A DNA stretch of 64,000 nt, taken from positions 124,001 to 188,000 of the forward strand of contig CP021372.1 in NCBI GenBank assembly GCA_002600635.1, given 5' to 3'. Positions 51,669 to 60,241 of the stretch are shown here, one piece after another. The translations under genes were made by a program, and so were the position numbers. The first letter of the stretch is position 1; each line of letters begins with the position of its first letter. The stretch comes from Rhizobium sp. ACO-34A (lineage in GTDB: Bacteria; Pseudomonadota; Alphaproteobacteria; Rhizobiales; Rhizobiaceae). Below the pieces are notes generated by a model. The model saw nothing but the letters and a program-made list of their open reading frames with translations. It ran no database searches and was not told the origin of the DNA.

Positions 51669-52514
51669 ATGAACGCAGGCGGCATCAAATTCGGCCTCGC
51701 GGTCTATACGACCCTCTTCATCGTCTTCCTCTACGGCCCGCTCGCGGTGCTGGCCATCCTGTCCTTCCAGGCGGGACCGGAGGGTGGCCCGCAGTTTCCG
51801 ATCATCGAATGGTCGACCTACTGGTACAAGCATCTGTTCGGGCTCACGCCCCCCTCGCGCATCGCGCCGTTGCCCATCGACCAGGCGCTCATCCGCTCGA
51901 TGGCGCTGGCGCTGATGACCACGGTCGTCTCCACCGTGCTGGGTGTGATGTCGGCTCAGGCCTTTCGCCGCAAGTTCCGCGGCTCGGGCGTGGTCTTCTA
52001 CCTGATCGTTCTCGGCATGATGGTGCCGGGTGTGCTCGTCGGCCTCGGAATGGCGCTCGTCGCCAATACCTTCGGCATCGACCGCCACTGGTGGACGACC
52101 GCCTTCGTGCTGCACGTCGTCTATACCTTCCCCTTCGCCTTCCTGGTGATGTTGGCGATCTTCAACCGCTTCGATCCGAGCGTCGAGGAAGCCGCATGGT
52201 CGTTGGGGGTCAGCCCGGCGCGCACCTTCCGCAAGATCACCTTTCCGCTGATCTTCCCCGGCGTGCTCTCGGCCATGCTGTTCGCCTTCACGCTGTCCTA
52301 TGACGAGTTCTCGCGCACGCTGTTTGCGTCTGGCCGTGATCTCACCCTGCCGCTCGCCATCTACGGCACATTCTCCGTGGAAGTGCATCCGAACGTCTTC
52401 GCTTTCGGCGTGCTCACCACCCTCTTCTCCTTCGCGCTTCTGTCGGTCTACGCGATCCTGATGGGTCTCTCGGTCCGCCGGGCCAAGCGCATCGCCGTTC
52501 AGGAAGACGCATGA
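51669..52514 (+). CDS. PotC-like ABC permease
   Basis: The 281-aa permease has an N-terminal helix (AVYTTLFIVFLYGPLAVLAILSF), the transport core, and the EAA loop SVEEAAWSLGVSPARTFRKITFPLIFPG. The segment FTLSYDEFSRTLFASG is the PotC-family counterpart of LSxDDFVVSFF. It starts two bases after the PotB-like stop and overlaps the dehydrogenase gene by ATGA, so transport and catabolism are co-translated. Confidence 0.92.
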   Translation: MNAGGIKFGLAVYTTLFIVFLYGPLAVLAILSFQAGPEGGPQFPIIEWSTYWYKHLFGLTPPSRIAPLPIDQALIRSMALALMTTVVSTVLGVMSAQAFRRKFRGSGVVFYLIVLGMMVPGVLVGLGMALVANTFGIDRHWWTTAFVLHVVYTFPFAFLVMLAIFNRFDPSVEEAAWSLGVSPARTFRKITFPLIFPGVLSAMLFAFTLSYDEFSRTLFASGRDLTLPLAIYGTFSVEVHPNVFAFGVLTTLFSFALLSVYAILMGLSVRRAKRIAVQEDA

Positions 52515-53272
52515 TGTCCGCAGAGAACTCCGCCCGGAAACCCGTCTCCGCCATTGTCACAGGCGCAGGCTCCGGCATTGGCAAGGCGATTGCCGAACGG
52601 CTGGCCGCCGACGGCTACGCCGTGCTGGTCAACGATCTCTCCGCCGAACGCGCCGAAGCCGTCGCCGCCGGTATCCGCAGCAACGGCGGTCTTGCCACGG
52701 GTTTTGCCGGTGATGTCTCCACCGAGGCGGATGTCGCGGCAATCCATGCCGCAGCGATCGCCACCCATGGCGAGGTCGGCCTTCTGGTCAACAATGCCGG
52801 CATCGCCCATCAGGCGCTGTTCGAGAACCTCAAGGTCGCCGATTTCGACCGCATGTTCGCGGTGCATGTCCGGGGCAACTTCCTGATGACCAGCGCGGTG
52901 CTGCCGGCCATGCTTGCCGCCGGCCACGGTGTCATCGTCAACATCGCCTCCCAGCTCGGCCAGATCGGCGGCATCGAGCTTGTCCACTATTCCGGCGCGA
53001 AGGCCGCGATCATCGGCATGACAAAGGCACTGGCCCGCGAAGTGTCGAACCGTGGCGTGCGCGTCAATGCGGTGGCGCCCGGTCCCATCAACACACCCCT
53101 CGTCATGGAGCTTTCCGACGACTGGCGCGCCCGCAAGCGTTCGGAACTGCCGCTCGGCCGCTTCGGCGAACCGGAGGAAGTGGCGGCAACCGTCGCCTTC
53201 CTCGCCTCCGACGCAGCAGGCCTGTTCGTCGGCCAGACCCTTGGGCCCAATTCGGGCGACGTCATGCTTTGA
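52511..53272 (+). CDS. Short-chain dehydrogenase/reductase (FabG-like) 1
   Basis: The 253-aa classical SDR has the cofactor motif VTGAGSGIGKAIA, LVNNAGIAHQ, and the catalytic Ser-Tyr-Lys with HYSGAKAA (YxxxK). The C-terminus shows the usual VRVNAVAPGPINTP. It oxidises or reduces a hydroxyl/keto group with NAD(P)(H). It is coupled to the importer genes by overlap, and a second SDR follows 12 bp later, so two successive redox steps or two stereoisomers may be handled. Confidence 0.92.
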   Translation: MMSAENSARKPVSAIVTGAGSGIGKAIAERLAADGYAVLVNDLSAERAEAVAAGIRSNGGLATGFAGDVSTEADVAAIHAAAIATHGEVGLLVNNAGIAHQALFENLKVADFDRMFAVHVRGNFLMTSAVLPAMLAAGHGVIVNIASQLGQIGGIELVHYSGAKAAIIGMTKALAREVSNRGVRVNAVAPGPINTPLVMELSDDWRARKRSELPLGRFGEPEEVAATVAFLASDAAGLFVGQTLGPNSGDVML

Positions 53273-53284
53273 GGAGCAGATAAC

Positions 53285-54052
53285 ATGTCCAGCAGCAAGA
53301 AACGCATCGTTCTCGTCACCGGCGCCGGCATCGGCATTGGCCGGGGCACGGCAAAGGCCTTCGCCGCCCTCGGCGACCATGTCGTCGTCACCGACATTCT
53401 CGAAAAGGAAGGCTACTCAGTCGTTTCCGAAATCGCCGATGCCGGCGGTTCGGCGGAGTTCATCCGCTATGACGTACGCGCAAAGGAAGCCGCAGACGCC
53501 ATCGTTGCCGATATCGAGGCCCGGCTCGGCCCGATCGACGTCATCGTTGCCAATGCCGGCATCGCGCATCGCACGCCGCTTGCCGAGCTGACCGACGAGA
53601 AGTGGGACCTTACCCTCGATATCGACCTCAAGGGCATCTTCCGCCTCGTGCGAGCGGCGGCTCCCGCCATGCGCGCCCGCAAGTCGGGTTCGATCGTCGC
53701 GCTCTCCTCGATCATGGGCGTCGCCTATGGCTGGGACGAGCATGTCCATTATTCGACTGCCAAGGCCGGCGTCGTCGGGCTGGTCAGGGCGCTGGCCGTC
53801 GAGCTTGCCCGCGACGGTGTGCGCGTCAACGGCATCGCGCCTGGCTACATCCGCACCGCGCAGCTTCTGTCGGAGGAAAACTCGCTCGGCCCGGCCGGCG
53901 CGGAAAAGGCGGCCGAATTCATACCGATGGGCCGTCTCGGCGAAGCCGGGGACATCGCCGACGTCATCACCTTTCTGGCGTCGCACGGCGCAAGATACAT
54001 GACCGGCCAGGTGCTGGTCGTGGATGGGGGCCTCCTCGTGGGGCGCTACTGA
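53285..54052 (+). CDS. Short-chain dehydrogenase/reductase (FabG-like) 2
   Basis: The 255-aa SDR has VTGAGIGIGRGTAKAFA, VANAGIAHRTPL, SSIMGVAYGWDEHVHYSTAKAG (catalytic Ser, Tyr, Lys) and VRVNGIAPGYIRTAQL. GAGGAG lies in front of the ATG. It is a paralogue of the preceding enzyme but only distantly similar. The acidic residue after the second strand (VVTDILEKEG) suggests NAD(H) preference. Confidence 0.92.
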   Translation: MSSSKKRIVLVTGAGIGIGRGTAKAFAALGDHVVVTDILEKEGYSVVSEIADAGGSAEFIRYDVRAKEAADAIVADIEARLGPIDVIVANAGIAHRTPLAELTDEKWDLTLDIDLKGIFRLVRAAAPAMRARKSGSIVALSSIMGVAYGWDEHVHYSTAKAGVVGLVRALAVELARDGVRVNGIAPGYIRTAQLLSEENSLGPAGAEKAAEFIPMGRLGEAGDIADVITFLASHGARYMTGQVLVVDGGLLVGRY

Positions 54053-54155
54053 TCCGGTTTCCGGCGGAGGCAATCGCCGGAACGGGTGGGAAGACAAGCG
54101 GGGTCTCGGCGTGACCGGGGCTTCGGGGAACAATCAAAAATTGGAGAGAAGAGAC

Positions 54156-55388
54156 ATGTCCATCATGGAAATGAACCGCCGTTCGCTTCTGAAGCGTTCT
54201 GCCGGCGCCTTCGCGCTCGCGATGGGTGGCGGCACGCCCTTCCTGTCGTCGCGCGCCGCCTTTGCCGCCGCCGGCGATCTTGCCAGCCAGCAGCTGCGCA
54301 CCATCGGTCTTTCGGTCACCGTTCAGGAGCGCATCCTGGAAGAGTTCAAGAAGGCCTCCGGCGTCGGCTCGACCTCGGGCACTGCCGCCACCTATCCCGA
54401 CGCACAGACCAAGATCCTGTCCGGCTCGAAGGACTATGATTGCTGGGAAATCATCGCCGAGCGCCTGCCGTCGATCGTCATGACCGACAATGTCGAGACC
54501 CTGCCGGCCGCATCGCTGAAGAACTGGGCGAACATCCGCGATACCTTCACCAAGCCGAGCGACAAATGGGACCTCAAGTCCCAGATCGTCGGCCAGATCT
54601 GGGCCGACGAAGGCCAGACCATGCTGAACATGGTTCCCGCCGTCTACAACTACGATTCCATCGGCTACAATCCCGATGTCGTCACGGCGGAAGAAGCCAA
54701 TACCTGGGCCTGCATCTTCGACCCGAAATGGAAGGGCAAGTCCGGCCTCAACACCGACCCATTGATCGCCTTCGGCCAGGCCATCATGGCGATGAACTCG
54801 CTCGGCCTTTCCGACGTCAAGAACCCGGGCAATCCCTCGGCGGACCAGATCGACGAAGCCGCAAAGTTCCTGGTGTCCAAGAAGAAGGAAGGCCAGTTCC
54901 GCGCTCTCTGGGGCGATTTTGGCGAACTCGTCAACTTCATGGCATCTGGCGAAATGGTCGTCTGCGACGCATGGCAGCCCGCCGTCATGGCCGTCAAGGC
55001 ACAGGGCAAGCCCGCCAAGTATGCCGTTCCGAAGGAAGGCTATCGCGGCTGGGCCATCGGCCCGGCAATGATTGCCGGCTCCACCAATAAGGACGCCGTC
55101 ATCGCCTATGCCGACTACTGGCTCTCGGGCGAACCGGGCATCACCGTCTCCGAACAGGGCTACTATTCGCCCTCGACCAACATCAAGAACGTCATGGACC
55201 CCGACAAGTACGCCTTCTGGTACGAGGGCAAGCCGTGGGTCGGTGCAGCCGAACGCGGCATCAAGGAAGGCGATCTGCGTGATGGCGGTTCGCTGGAGGA
55301 ACGCGCTGGAAACGTCGCCTACTGGCACCAGTGGCCGGATGAATACGATCATCTCGTCCAGAAGTGGGACGAATTCCTCAACGCGTAA
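54156..55388 (+). CDS. PotD-like ABC substrate-binding protein with Tat signal
   Basis: The 410-aa periplasmic protein begins MSIMEMNRRSLLKRSAGAFAL, a twin-arginine signal (RRSLLK), ending near AAFAAAG. The mature domain is a family 1/PotD-like binding protein (NMVPAVYNYDSIGYNPDVV, WACIFDPKWKGKSGLNTDP, GYRGWAIGPAMIAGSTNKDAVIAYADYWLSGEPG). It captures the ligand for the PotB/PotC-like permeases. GGAGAGAAGAG is a strong ribosome site. A 12-bp hairpin follows its stop. Confidence 0.93.
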   Translation: MSIMEMNRRSLLKRSAGAFALAMGGGTPFLSSRAAFAAAGDLASQQLRTIGLSVTVQERILEEFKKASGVGSTSGTAATYPDAQTKILSGSKDYDCWEIIAERLPSIVMTDNVETLPAASLKNWANIRDTFTKPSDKWDLKSQIVGQIWADEGQTMLNMVPAVYNYDSIGYNPDVVTAEEANTWACIFDPKWKGKSGLNTDPLIAFGQAIMAMNSLGLSDVKNPGNPSADQIDEAAKFLVSKKKEGQFRALWGDFGELVNFMASGEMVVCDAWQPAVMAVKAQGKPAKYAVPKEGYRGWAIGPAMIAGSTNKDAVIAYADYWLSGEPGITVSEQGYYSPSTNIKNVMDPDKYAFWYEGKPWVGAAERGIKEGDLRDGGSLEERAGNVAYWHQWPDEYDHLVQKWDEFLNA

Positions 55389-55397
55389 CCGTCTGAC

Positions 55398-55429
55398 GCC
55401 CGCCTTCGCTCACCTCGGCGAAGGCGGGC
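55398..55429 (+). promoter_or_regulatory. 12-bp hairpin after the binding-protein gene
   Basis: GCCCGCCTTCGC/GCGAAGGCGGGC with an 8-nt loop lies ten bases after the binding-protein stop. It lacks a U-run, so transcript protection or partial attenuation is likely. Confidence 0.65.
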
Positions 55430-55503
55430 GCCGGAACCCTTTCCTCAACCGGCTGGCCGCATCTGGCCGGGACCAGGGACATGAACAAGCTACGGAGTTT
55501 GCG

Positions 55504-56613
55504 ATGATTTACGACCTCGAACTGATGAAGGTCGGCAAGGTGTACGACAACGGCACCACCGCTGTTGCCGAATTCGATCTGGCCGTGACCAAGGGTGAGT
55601 TCATCGCGTTTCTCGGTCCTTCCGGCTGCGGCAAGACGACGACGCTGCGCATGATCGCCGGCTTCGAGGGCATCTCGTCCGGGGACATGATGATCAAGGG
55701 GGTGCGCATGAACGACGTGCCAGCGCAGCGCCGGCCAACCTCGACGATCTTCCAGAACTACGCCCTGTTTCCGCATATGACCGTGCGCCGCAATGTCGGC
55801 TACGGTCTCGCGGTCAAGGGCCTGCCGAAAGCGGAAATGGATGCCAAGGTGGACCGCATCCTCGCGACGCTCGGCCTCGAGGATATCGCCGACCGCAAGC
55901 CGGAACGTCTTTCCGGCGGCCAGCGCCAGCGCATCGCGCTTGCCCGCGGCCTCGTGGTCGAGCCGGATATCCTGCTTCTCGACGAACCGCTCGGGGCGCT
56001 CGACGCCAATCTGCGCAAGGCGATCCAGAACGAACTGAAGCTCCTTCAAAAGAACCTCGGCGTCACCTTCATCTTCGTTACCCACGCACAGTCGGAAGCG
56101 CTGGCGCTTTCGGATCGGGTGGTGGTGATGAACCAGGGCCGCGTCGAGCAGATCAGCCCGCCGCATCAGCTCTACACCCGGCCGGATACGCCCTTCGTGG
56201 CGCAGTTCGTCGGCCGCAACACGATCTTCTCTGGCGTCATCAAGGGTAGCGAAGGCGGCATCGCCGTAACAGAGACAGCTTCCGGCACGCTGACCGGAAA
56301 GCCTTCCGTCGCGCTTTCCGGCGGCGCGCCGATCAACCTCGTGGTGCCGGCCGAAGCCATCGAGGTTTTCCCGGCGGCCGACGCCCGGCGCGACCGGCTC
56401 GCTGCAGAATTCGGCGGCAATCTCATCGATGCACGGATCGACCGTTTCGACGTGGTCGGCCACATCTCGCATCTCAACGTCACCCTGTCCGATAATCGCA
56501 GCATCATGCTGGAAGGACATGTCGAAAAATACCGCCCCGATACTTTCGCCGTCGGCTCCGAGGTCATCCTTTCCTGGAGCCCCGAGCAGGCGACCGTAAT
56601 CCCGGCGCACTGA
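55504..56613 (+). CDS. PotA-like ABC ATPase, canonical
   Basis: The 369-aa ATPase has Walker A GPSGCGKT (38-45), signature LSGGQRQRIALARGL (from 136), Walker B ILLLDEPLGALD and an intact switch histidine, H194 in VTHAQSEAL. The C-terminal TOBE region is complete. It contrasts with the degenerate ATPase at the start of the operon; the pair could power one transporter asymmetrically. CGGAG precedes the ATG; the longer upstream open frame overlaps the hairpin and is not conserved. Confidence 0.93.
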   Translation: MIYDLELMKVGKVYDNGTTAVAEFDLAVTKGEFIAFLGPSGCGKTTTLRMIAGFEGISSGDMMIKGVRMNDVPAQRRPTSTIFQNYALFPHMTVRRNVGYGLAVKGLPKAEMDAKVDRILATLGLEDIADRKPERLSGGQRQRIALARGLVVEPDILLLDEPLGALDANLRKAIQNELKLLQKNLGVTFIFVTHAQSEALALSDRVVVMNQGRVEQISPPHQLYTRPDTPFVAQFVGRNTIFSGVIKGSEGGIAVTETASGTLTGKPSVALSGGAPINLVVPAEAIEVFPAADARRDRLAAEFGGNLIDARIDRFDVVGHISHLNVTLSDNRSIMLEGHVEKYRPDTFAVGSEVILSWSPEQATVIPAH

Positions 56614-56656
56614 CACACCCATCCAATAAGAAGACACGACACAGGAGGTTCTTCAC

Positions 56657-57538
56657 ATGGCAAAGGAAATTCTCTGCAGCTTCGGCATCGACGTCGATGC
56701 GGTCGCCGGCTGGCTCGGCTCCTATGGCGGCGAAGATTCGCCCGATGACATCTCGCGCGGTATGTTTGCCGGCGAAGTCGGCTCGATGCGTCTCCTGAAG
56801 CTTTTCGAACGCTTCGGCATCAAGACCACCTGGTTCATCCCCGGCCACTCCATCGAAACCTTCCCGGAGCAGATGAAGGCAGTCGCGGAAGCCGGCCACG
56901 AGATCGGCATTCACGGCTACAGCCACGAAAACCCGATCGCCATGACCCGCGAGCAGGAAATCGAAGTGCTCGACAAGTGCATCGATCTCGTCACCCAGCT
57001 TTCGGGCAAGCGGCCGACCGGTTATGTCGCGCCGTGGTGGGAGTTCTCCAACGTCACCAACGAACTGCTGCTGGAACGCGGCATCAAGTACGATCACTCC
57101 CTGATGCACAACGACTTCACGCCCTATTACGTGCGTGTCGGCGACAGCTGGACCAAGATCGACTACTCGAAGAAGCCCGCCGACTGGATGATCCCGCTGA
57201 AGCGCGGCGTCGAGACGGACCTGATCGAAATCCCGGCAAACTGGTATCTCGACGACCTGCCGCCGATGATGTTCATCAAGAAGTCGCCGAACAGCCACGG
57301 CTTCGTCAATCCGCGCGATATCGAGCAGATGTGGATGGACCAGTTCGACTGGGTCTATCGCGAGATGGATTATGCCGTCTTCCCGATCACCATCCATCCC
57401 GACGTCGCCGGCCGTCCGCAGGTGCTGATGATGCTGGAACGTCTTTACGCACACATGAGCAAGCATCCGGGCGTGAAATTCGTTACCATGAATGAAATCG
57501 CCGACGATTTCGCCAAGCGCTTCCCACGCAAGAAGTAA
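56657..57538 (+). CDS. NodB-fold hydrolase, likely cyclic imide hydrolase (imidase)
   Basis: The 293-aa polysaccharide-deacetylase-fold protein has the metal triad D14 ([11 protein letters not shown]), H85 and H89 (IHGYSHENP). From memory it is highly similar to Helicobacter HP0310/PgdA-type proteins and to bacterial cyclic imide hydrolases of the same length (about 293 aa), which open succinimide- or maleimide-like rings to half-amides. AGGAGG gives an excellent ribosome site. An amidase encoded at the end of the operon could finish the reaction. Alternatives are peptidoglycan deacetylase (unlikely: no signal peptide) or PuuE-like allantoinase. Confidence 0.85.
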   Translation: MAKEILCSFGIDVDAVAGWLGSYGGEDSPDDISRGMFAGEVGSMRLLKLFERFGIKTTWFIPGHSIETFPEQMKAVAEAGHEIGIHGYSHENPIAMTREQEIEVLDKCIDLVTQLSGKRPTGYVAPWWEFSNVTNELLLERGIKYDHSLMHNDFTPYYVRVGDSWTKIDYSKKPADWMIPLKRGVETDLIEIPANWYLDDLPPMMFIKKSPNSHGFVNPRDIEQMWMDQFDWVYREMDYAVFPITIHPDVAGRPQVLMMLERLYAHMSKHPGVKFVTMNEIADDFAKRFPRKK

Positions 57539-57561
57539 GCCCGGCGACGACAGGTGCAATC

Positions 57562-57586
57562 GCGCCGGCCTTCGACGGGCCGGCGC
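57562..57586 (+). promoter_or_regulatory. GC-rich hairpin after the imidase gene
   Basis: A 9-bp stem GCGCCGGCC/GGCCGGCGC with a 7-nt loop, no U-run, lies between the imidase and the CxxC protein gene. Confidence 0.55.
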
Positions 57587-57608
57587 ATCCAACCCCGGAG
57601 GCAGCAGC

Positions 57609-57941
57609 ATGTGCTCGCTTTGTGGCGTCCTTGGTGGCGCGGAACATTGGTCCGATGCGGCGGCAAGGCCCGGCGTCTTCACCCGCAATGTCGAGCGGAT
57701 CGACCGCCGGCGGGAACGGGCAAACCGTGTGGCTGCTGCCAACCGCATCCTTGCGGCCTACGCGCTTACGCTTTCCGACTGGCAGGGCTCGTCCTTCGTG
57801 CTCGCCAACAAGACTGGCAAGAGCGAGGTGATCGAGGATCTCGGTCATCTCTGGCCCGCCGCCGAACGCATGATCGGCCGGCCCTGCGATCCACTCGATC
57901 CGGGTCTCGTCGCCCGGCTGGAGGACGAGCGACGTGTCTGA
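57609..57941 (+). CDS. Small hypothetical protein with N-terminal CxxC
   Basis: A 110-aa protein beginning MCSLCGVLGGAEHW, where C2/C5 and H13 could bind metal. The rest is soluble and Arg/Ala-rich without known domain. GGAGGCAG precedes the ATG. It overlaps the CobW-family GTPase gene by 8 nt, and such overlaps often join functional partners, so a role in metal delivery to the imidase is possible. I recognise no characterised family. Confidence 0.75.
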   Translation: MCSLCGVLGGAEHWSDAAARPGVFTRNVERIDRRRERANRVAAANRILAAYALTLSDWQGSSFVLANKTGKSEVIEDLGHLWPAAERMIGRPCDPLDPGLVARLEDERRV

Positions 57942-58992
57942 CATTCCACAGTTTACAGCCGTCAACCTGCTGACCGGCTTCCTCGGCTCGGGCAAGACCA
58001 CGCTTCTGCGCCGGATGCTCGCCGATCCCGCCCTTGCCGATACCGCCGTCCTCATCAACGAGTTCGGCGAGGCAGGTCTCGACCATCATCTGGTCGAACG
58101 CATCGATGAGAACATGGTGCTGCTGCAATCCGGCTGCATCTGCTGCACCGTGCGCGGTGAACTGGTCGATGCCTTGCGGGATCTCCATTCGCGCCGCGAA
58201 CGCGGCCTCATCCCAGTCTTCTCGCGGGTGATGATCGAAAGCACCGGCTTGGCCGATCCCTTTCCCACGCTGTCCACCATCAAGGCCGATCCGGTCCTGC
58301 GCCACCATTTCCGGCCCGGAAACGTCATCACCACGGTCGATGCGGTCAACGGCGAAGGCAATCTCGACGTTTACGTGGAATCCAACCGTCAGGCGGCCAT
58401 CGCCGACTGGCTGGTGTTGACCAAAACCGATCTCGTCGGCGCTGACGTCATCGAAGCTCTTGAAAAACGCCTTCGCCAGCTCAATCCCGATGCGACGGTG
58501 ATCGACGTGCACGACGAAGCTCTCTCGGTCGCCGCCCTTGTCGGCTCCTCTGACGCAACCCGTGGCAACGGCCTGCAATCGGTCAGCGGTTTCTACTGCG
58601 AAGACAGCCGCGAGCTGGTGACGGCGAGCGGAGAGGTCCACAGCGCCGCTTTTCGGTCTTTCGTCATCACCATCGATCAGGCCATCGACTGGACCGCCTT
58701 TGGCATCTGGCTCACCATGCTGCTCAACCGTCATGGTGACCGGGTGCTTCGGGTGAAGGGCATTCTCAACATCGCCGGCGAGGACAGACCCGTCGCCATC
58801 CACGGCGTCCGGCATCTGGTGCATACCCCGGTTCACATGGGCGGATGGCCCTCGGAGGATCGTCGTTCTCATATCGTCTTTATTGTTGACGGCCTCGATG
58901 CGACCCTGTTGAAACGGTCCTTCGAAGCGTTTGCGGTCGTCTCATCCGAACCCGCCCATGGCCCGACGCCGTTAATGAGTCAGAACCGGTAA
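57934..58992 (+). CDS. CobW/COG0523-family GTP-binding metallochaperone
   Basis: The 352-aa G3E GTPase has Walker A GFLGSGKTT (15-23), the metal-binding CxCC motif (GCICC, C68/C70/C71), Walker B-like ESTGLADP and the specificity motif VLTKTDLV, then a CobW C-terminal domain (FCITIDQ-like FVITIDQAIDWTAF, HIVFIVDGL). COG0523 proteins deliver zinc, cobalt or iron to client enzymes. Its place in an operon with a metal-dependent NodB-fold hydrolase suggests that enzyme as client (inference). Confidence 0.92.
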   Translation: MSDIPQFTAVNLLTGFLGSGKTTLLRRMLADPALADTAVLINEFGEAGLDHHLVERIDENMVLLQSGCICCTVRGELVDALRDLHSRRERGLIPVFSRVMIESTGLADPFPTLSTIKADPVLRHHFRPGNVITTVDAVNGEGNLDVYVESNRQAAIADWLVLTKTDLVGADVIEALEKRLRQLNPDATVIDVHDEALSVAALVGSSDATRGNGLQSVSGFYCEDSRELVTASGEVHSAAFRSFVITIDQAIDWTAFGIWLTMLLNRHGDRVLRVKGILNIAGEDRPVAIHGVRHLVHTPVHMGGWPSEDRRSHIVFIVDGLDATLLKRSFEAFAVVSSEPAHGPTPLMSQNR

Positions 58993-59001
58993 ACCGCGCG
59001 C

Positions 59002-60222
59002 ATGAGCAAATCCAGATCTGCGATGTCCCAACTCGCCACGCCCGCGCTGGCAACGGCCGGCCGGCCGAAGCTTCGGGTACTCGGCACGGCGATCTCGCTG
59101 CTGGAGGAACTTCGCGTCGGTGCGGAAAAAGACCTCGGAATCGAGATTGCCTTCGACAACAACGACTTCCTGACGACCCAGCACAAGGCCGCGCAGGATC
59201 CCGGCGGCTACGACATCTACGACCAGTGCTTCCACAATCTCGATATCGTCTGGTACTGGCGGGCGATCCAGCCGATCGACATCAACCGCATCTCGCTGTG
59301 GGACGAGATTACCGACCTTACCAAGACCGGACGCATCGCGCCGAATGCGCGGCTCGGCCAGGGCGATGCGCCGGTGAAGAAGCTTTTCGTGCAACCGAAC
59401 CTCGAGCTCGGCGAGCCCCCGACCTCGCGGATCTCCATGCTGCCGACCCACCATAACTTCGACAGCTTCGCCTACCGCACCGATCTGGTGAAGGCTTCCT
59501 CCGAGGTGGAAAGCTGGGCAAGCCTGTTCGACGAGCGCTGGGCCGGGCGGGTGGCGCTGGTGGACGAACCGGCCATCGGCATTTTCGATGCGGCACTCGC
59601 GGCCCAATCCGCCGGGCTGATGCGCTTCGAAAACATCGGCAACATGACGGTCGCGGAAATCGACCGGCTGATCGATCTTCTCGCGGAAAAGAAGCGCAGC
59701 GGCTTCTTCCGCGCCTTCTGGCGCACGGCGGAGGAAGCCGCGCAGTTGATGATGCGGCACGAGACGGAAATCCAGAGCATGTGGTCGACCGGCACGACGA
59801 TCCTGCAGGGGCAGGGCCTGCCCATCGATCAGGCCGTGCCGGCGGAAGGATACCGTGCCTGGCATGGCGGCCTCTGCCTTTCGCGCCAGCTTGCCGGGCG
59901 AACGCTCGATGCCGCCTACGACTATCTCAATTGGTGGCTTTCCGGCTGGCCCGGTGCGGTGGTGGCCCGGCAGGGCTATTACATCTCGACGCCCCAGCGC
60001 TCCCGCGGCTACATGAGCGAAGCGGAATGGAACTACTGGTATGCCGGCCGTCCCGCGACCGAGGATCTGCCCGGCCCGGACGGAGGCATCCGCATTCGCG
60101 CGGGCTCGCTGCGCAGCGGCGGTTCGTACTGGCAGAGAGCCAATTCCATCGCGGTGTGGAACACCACGATGGACGAGCATAACTATCTCGTCCGGCGCTG
60201 GATGCAGTTCGTCGGTCGGTAA
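59002..60222 (+). CDS. PotD-like binding-protein paralogue lacking a signal peptide
   Basis: The 406-aa protein matches the PotD-like binding protein at 54156-55388 along its length (for example GYRAWHGGLCLSRQLAGRTLDAAYDYLNWWLSGWPG against GYRGWAIGPAM...YADYWLSGEPG). Its N-terminus, MSKSRSAMSQLATPALATAGRP, has no hydrophobic core or twin arginine, and a stop codon upstream prevents extension. As written it would remain in the cytosol. It may sense or buffer the ligand inside the cell, or its export signal has been lost. A weak ribosome site precedes the ATG. Confidence 0.85.
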   Translation: MSKSRSAMSQLATPALATAGRPKLRVLGTAISLLEELRVGAEKDLGIEIAFDNNDFLTTQHKAAQDPGGYDIYDQCFHNLDIVWYWRAIQPIDINRISLWDEITDLTKTGRIAPNARLGQGDAPVKKLFVQPNLELGEPPTSRISMLPTHHNFDSFAYRTDLVKASSEVESWASLFDERWAGRVALVDEPAIGIFDAALAAQSAGLMRFENIGNMTVAEIDRLIDLLAEKKRSGFFRAFWRTAEEAAQLMMRHETEIQSMWSTGTTILQGQGLPIDQAVPAEGYRAWHGGLCLSRQLAGRTLDAAYDYLNWWLSGWPGAVVARQGYYISTPQRSRGYMSEAEWNYWYAGRPATEDLPGPDGGIRIRAGSLRSGGSYWQRANSIAVWNTTMDEHNYLVRRWMQFVGR

Positions 60223-60241
60223 ACTTGAAAAGGGCATGGAT

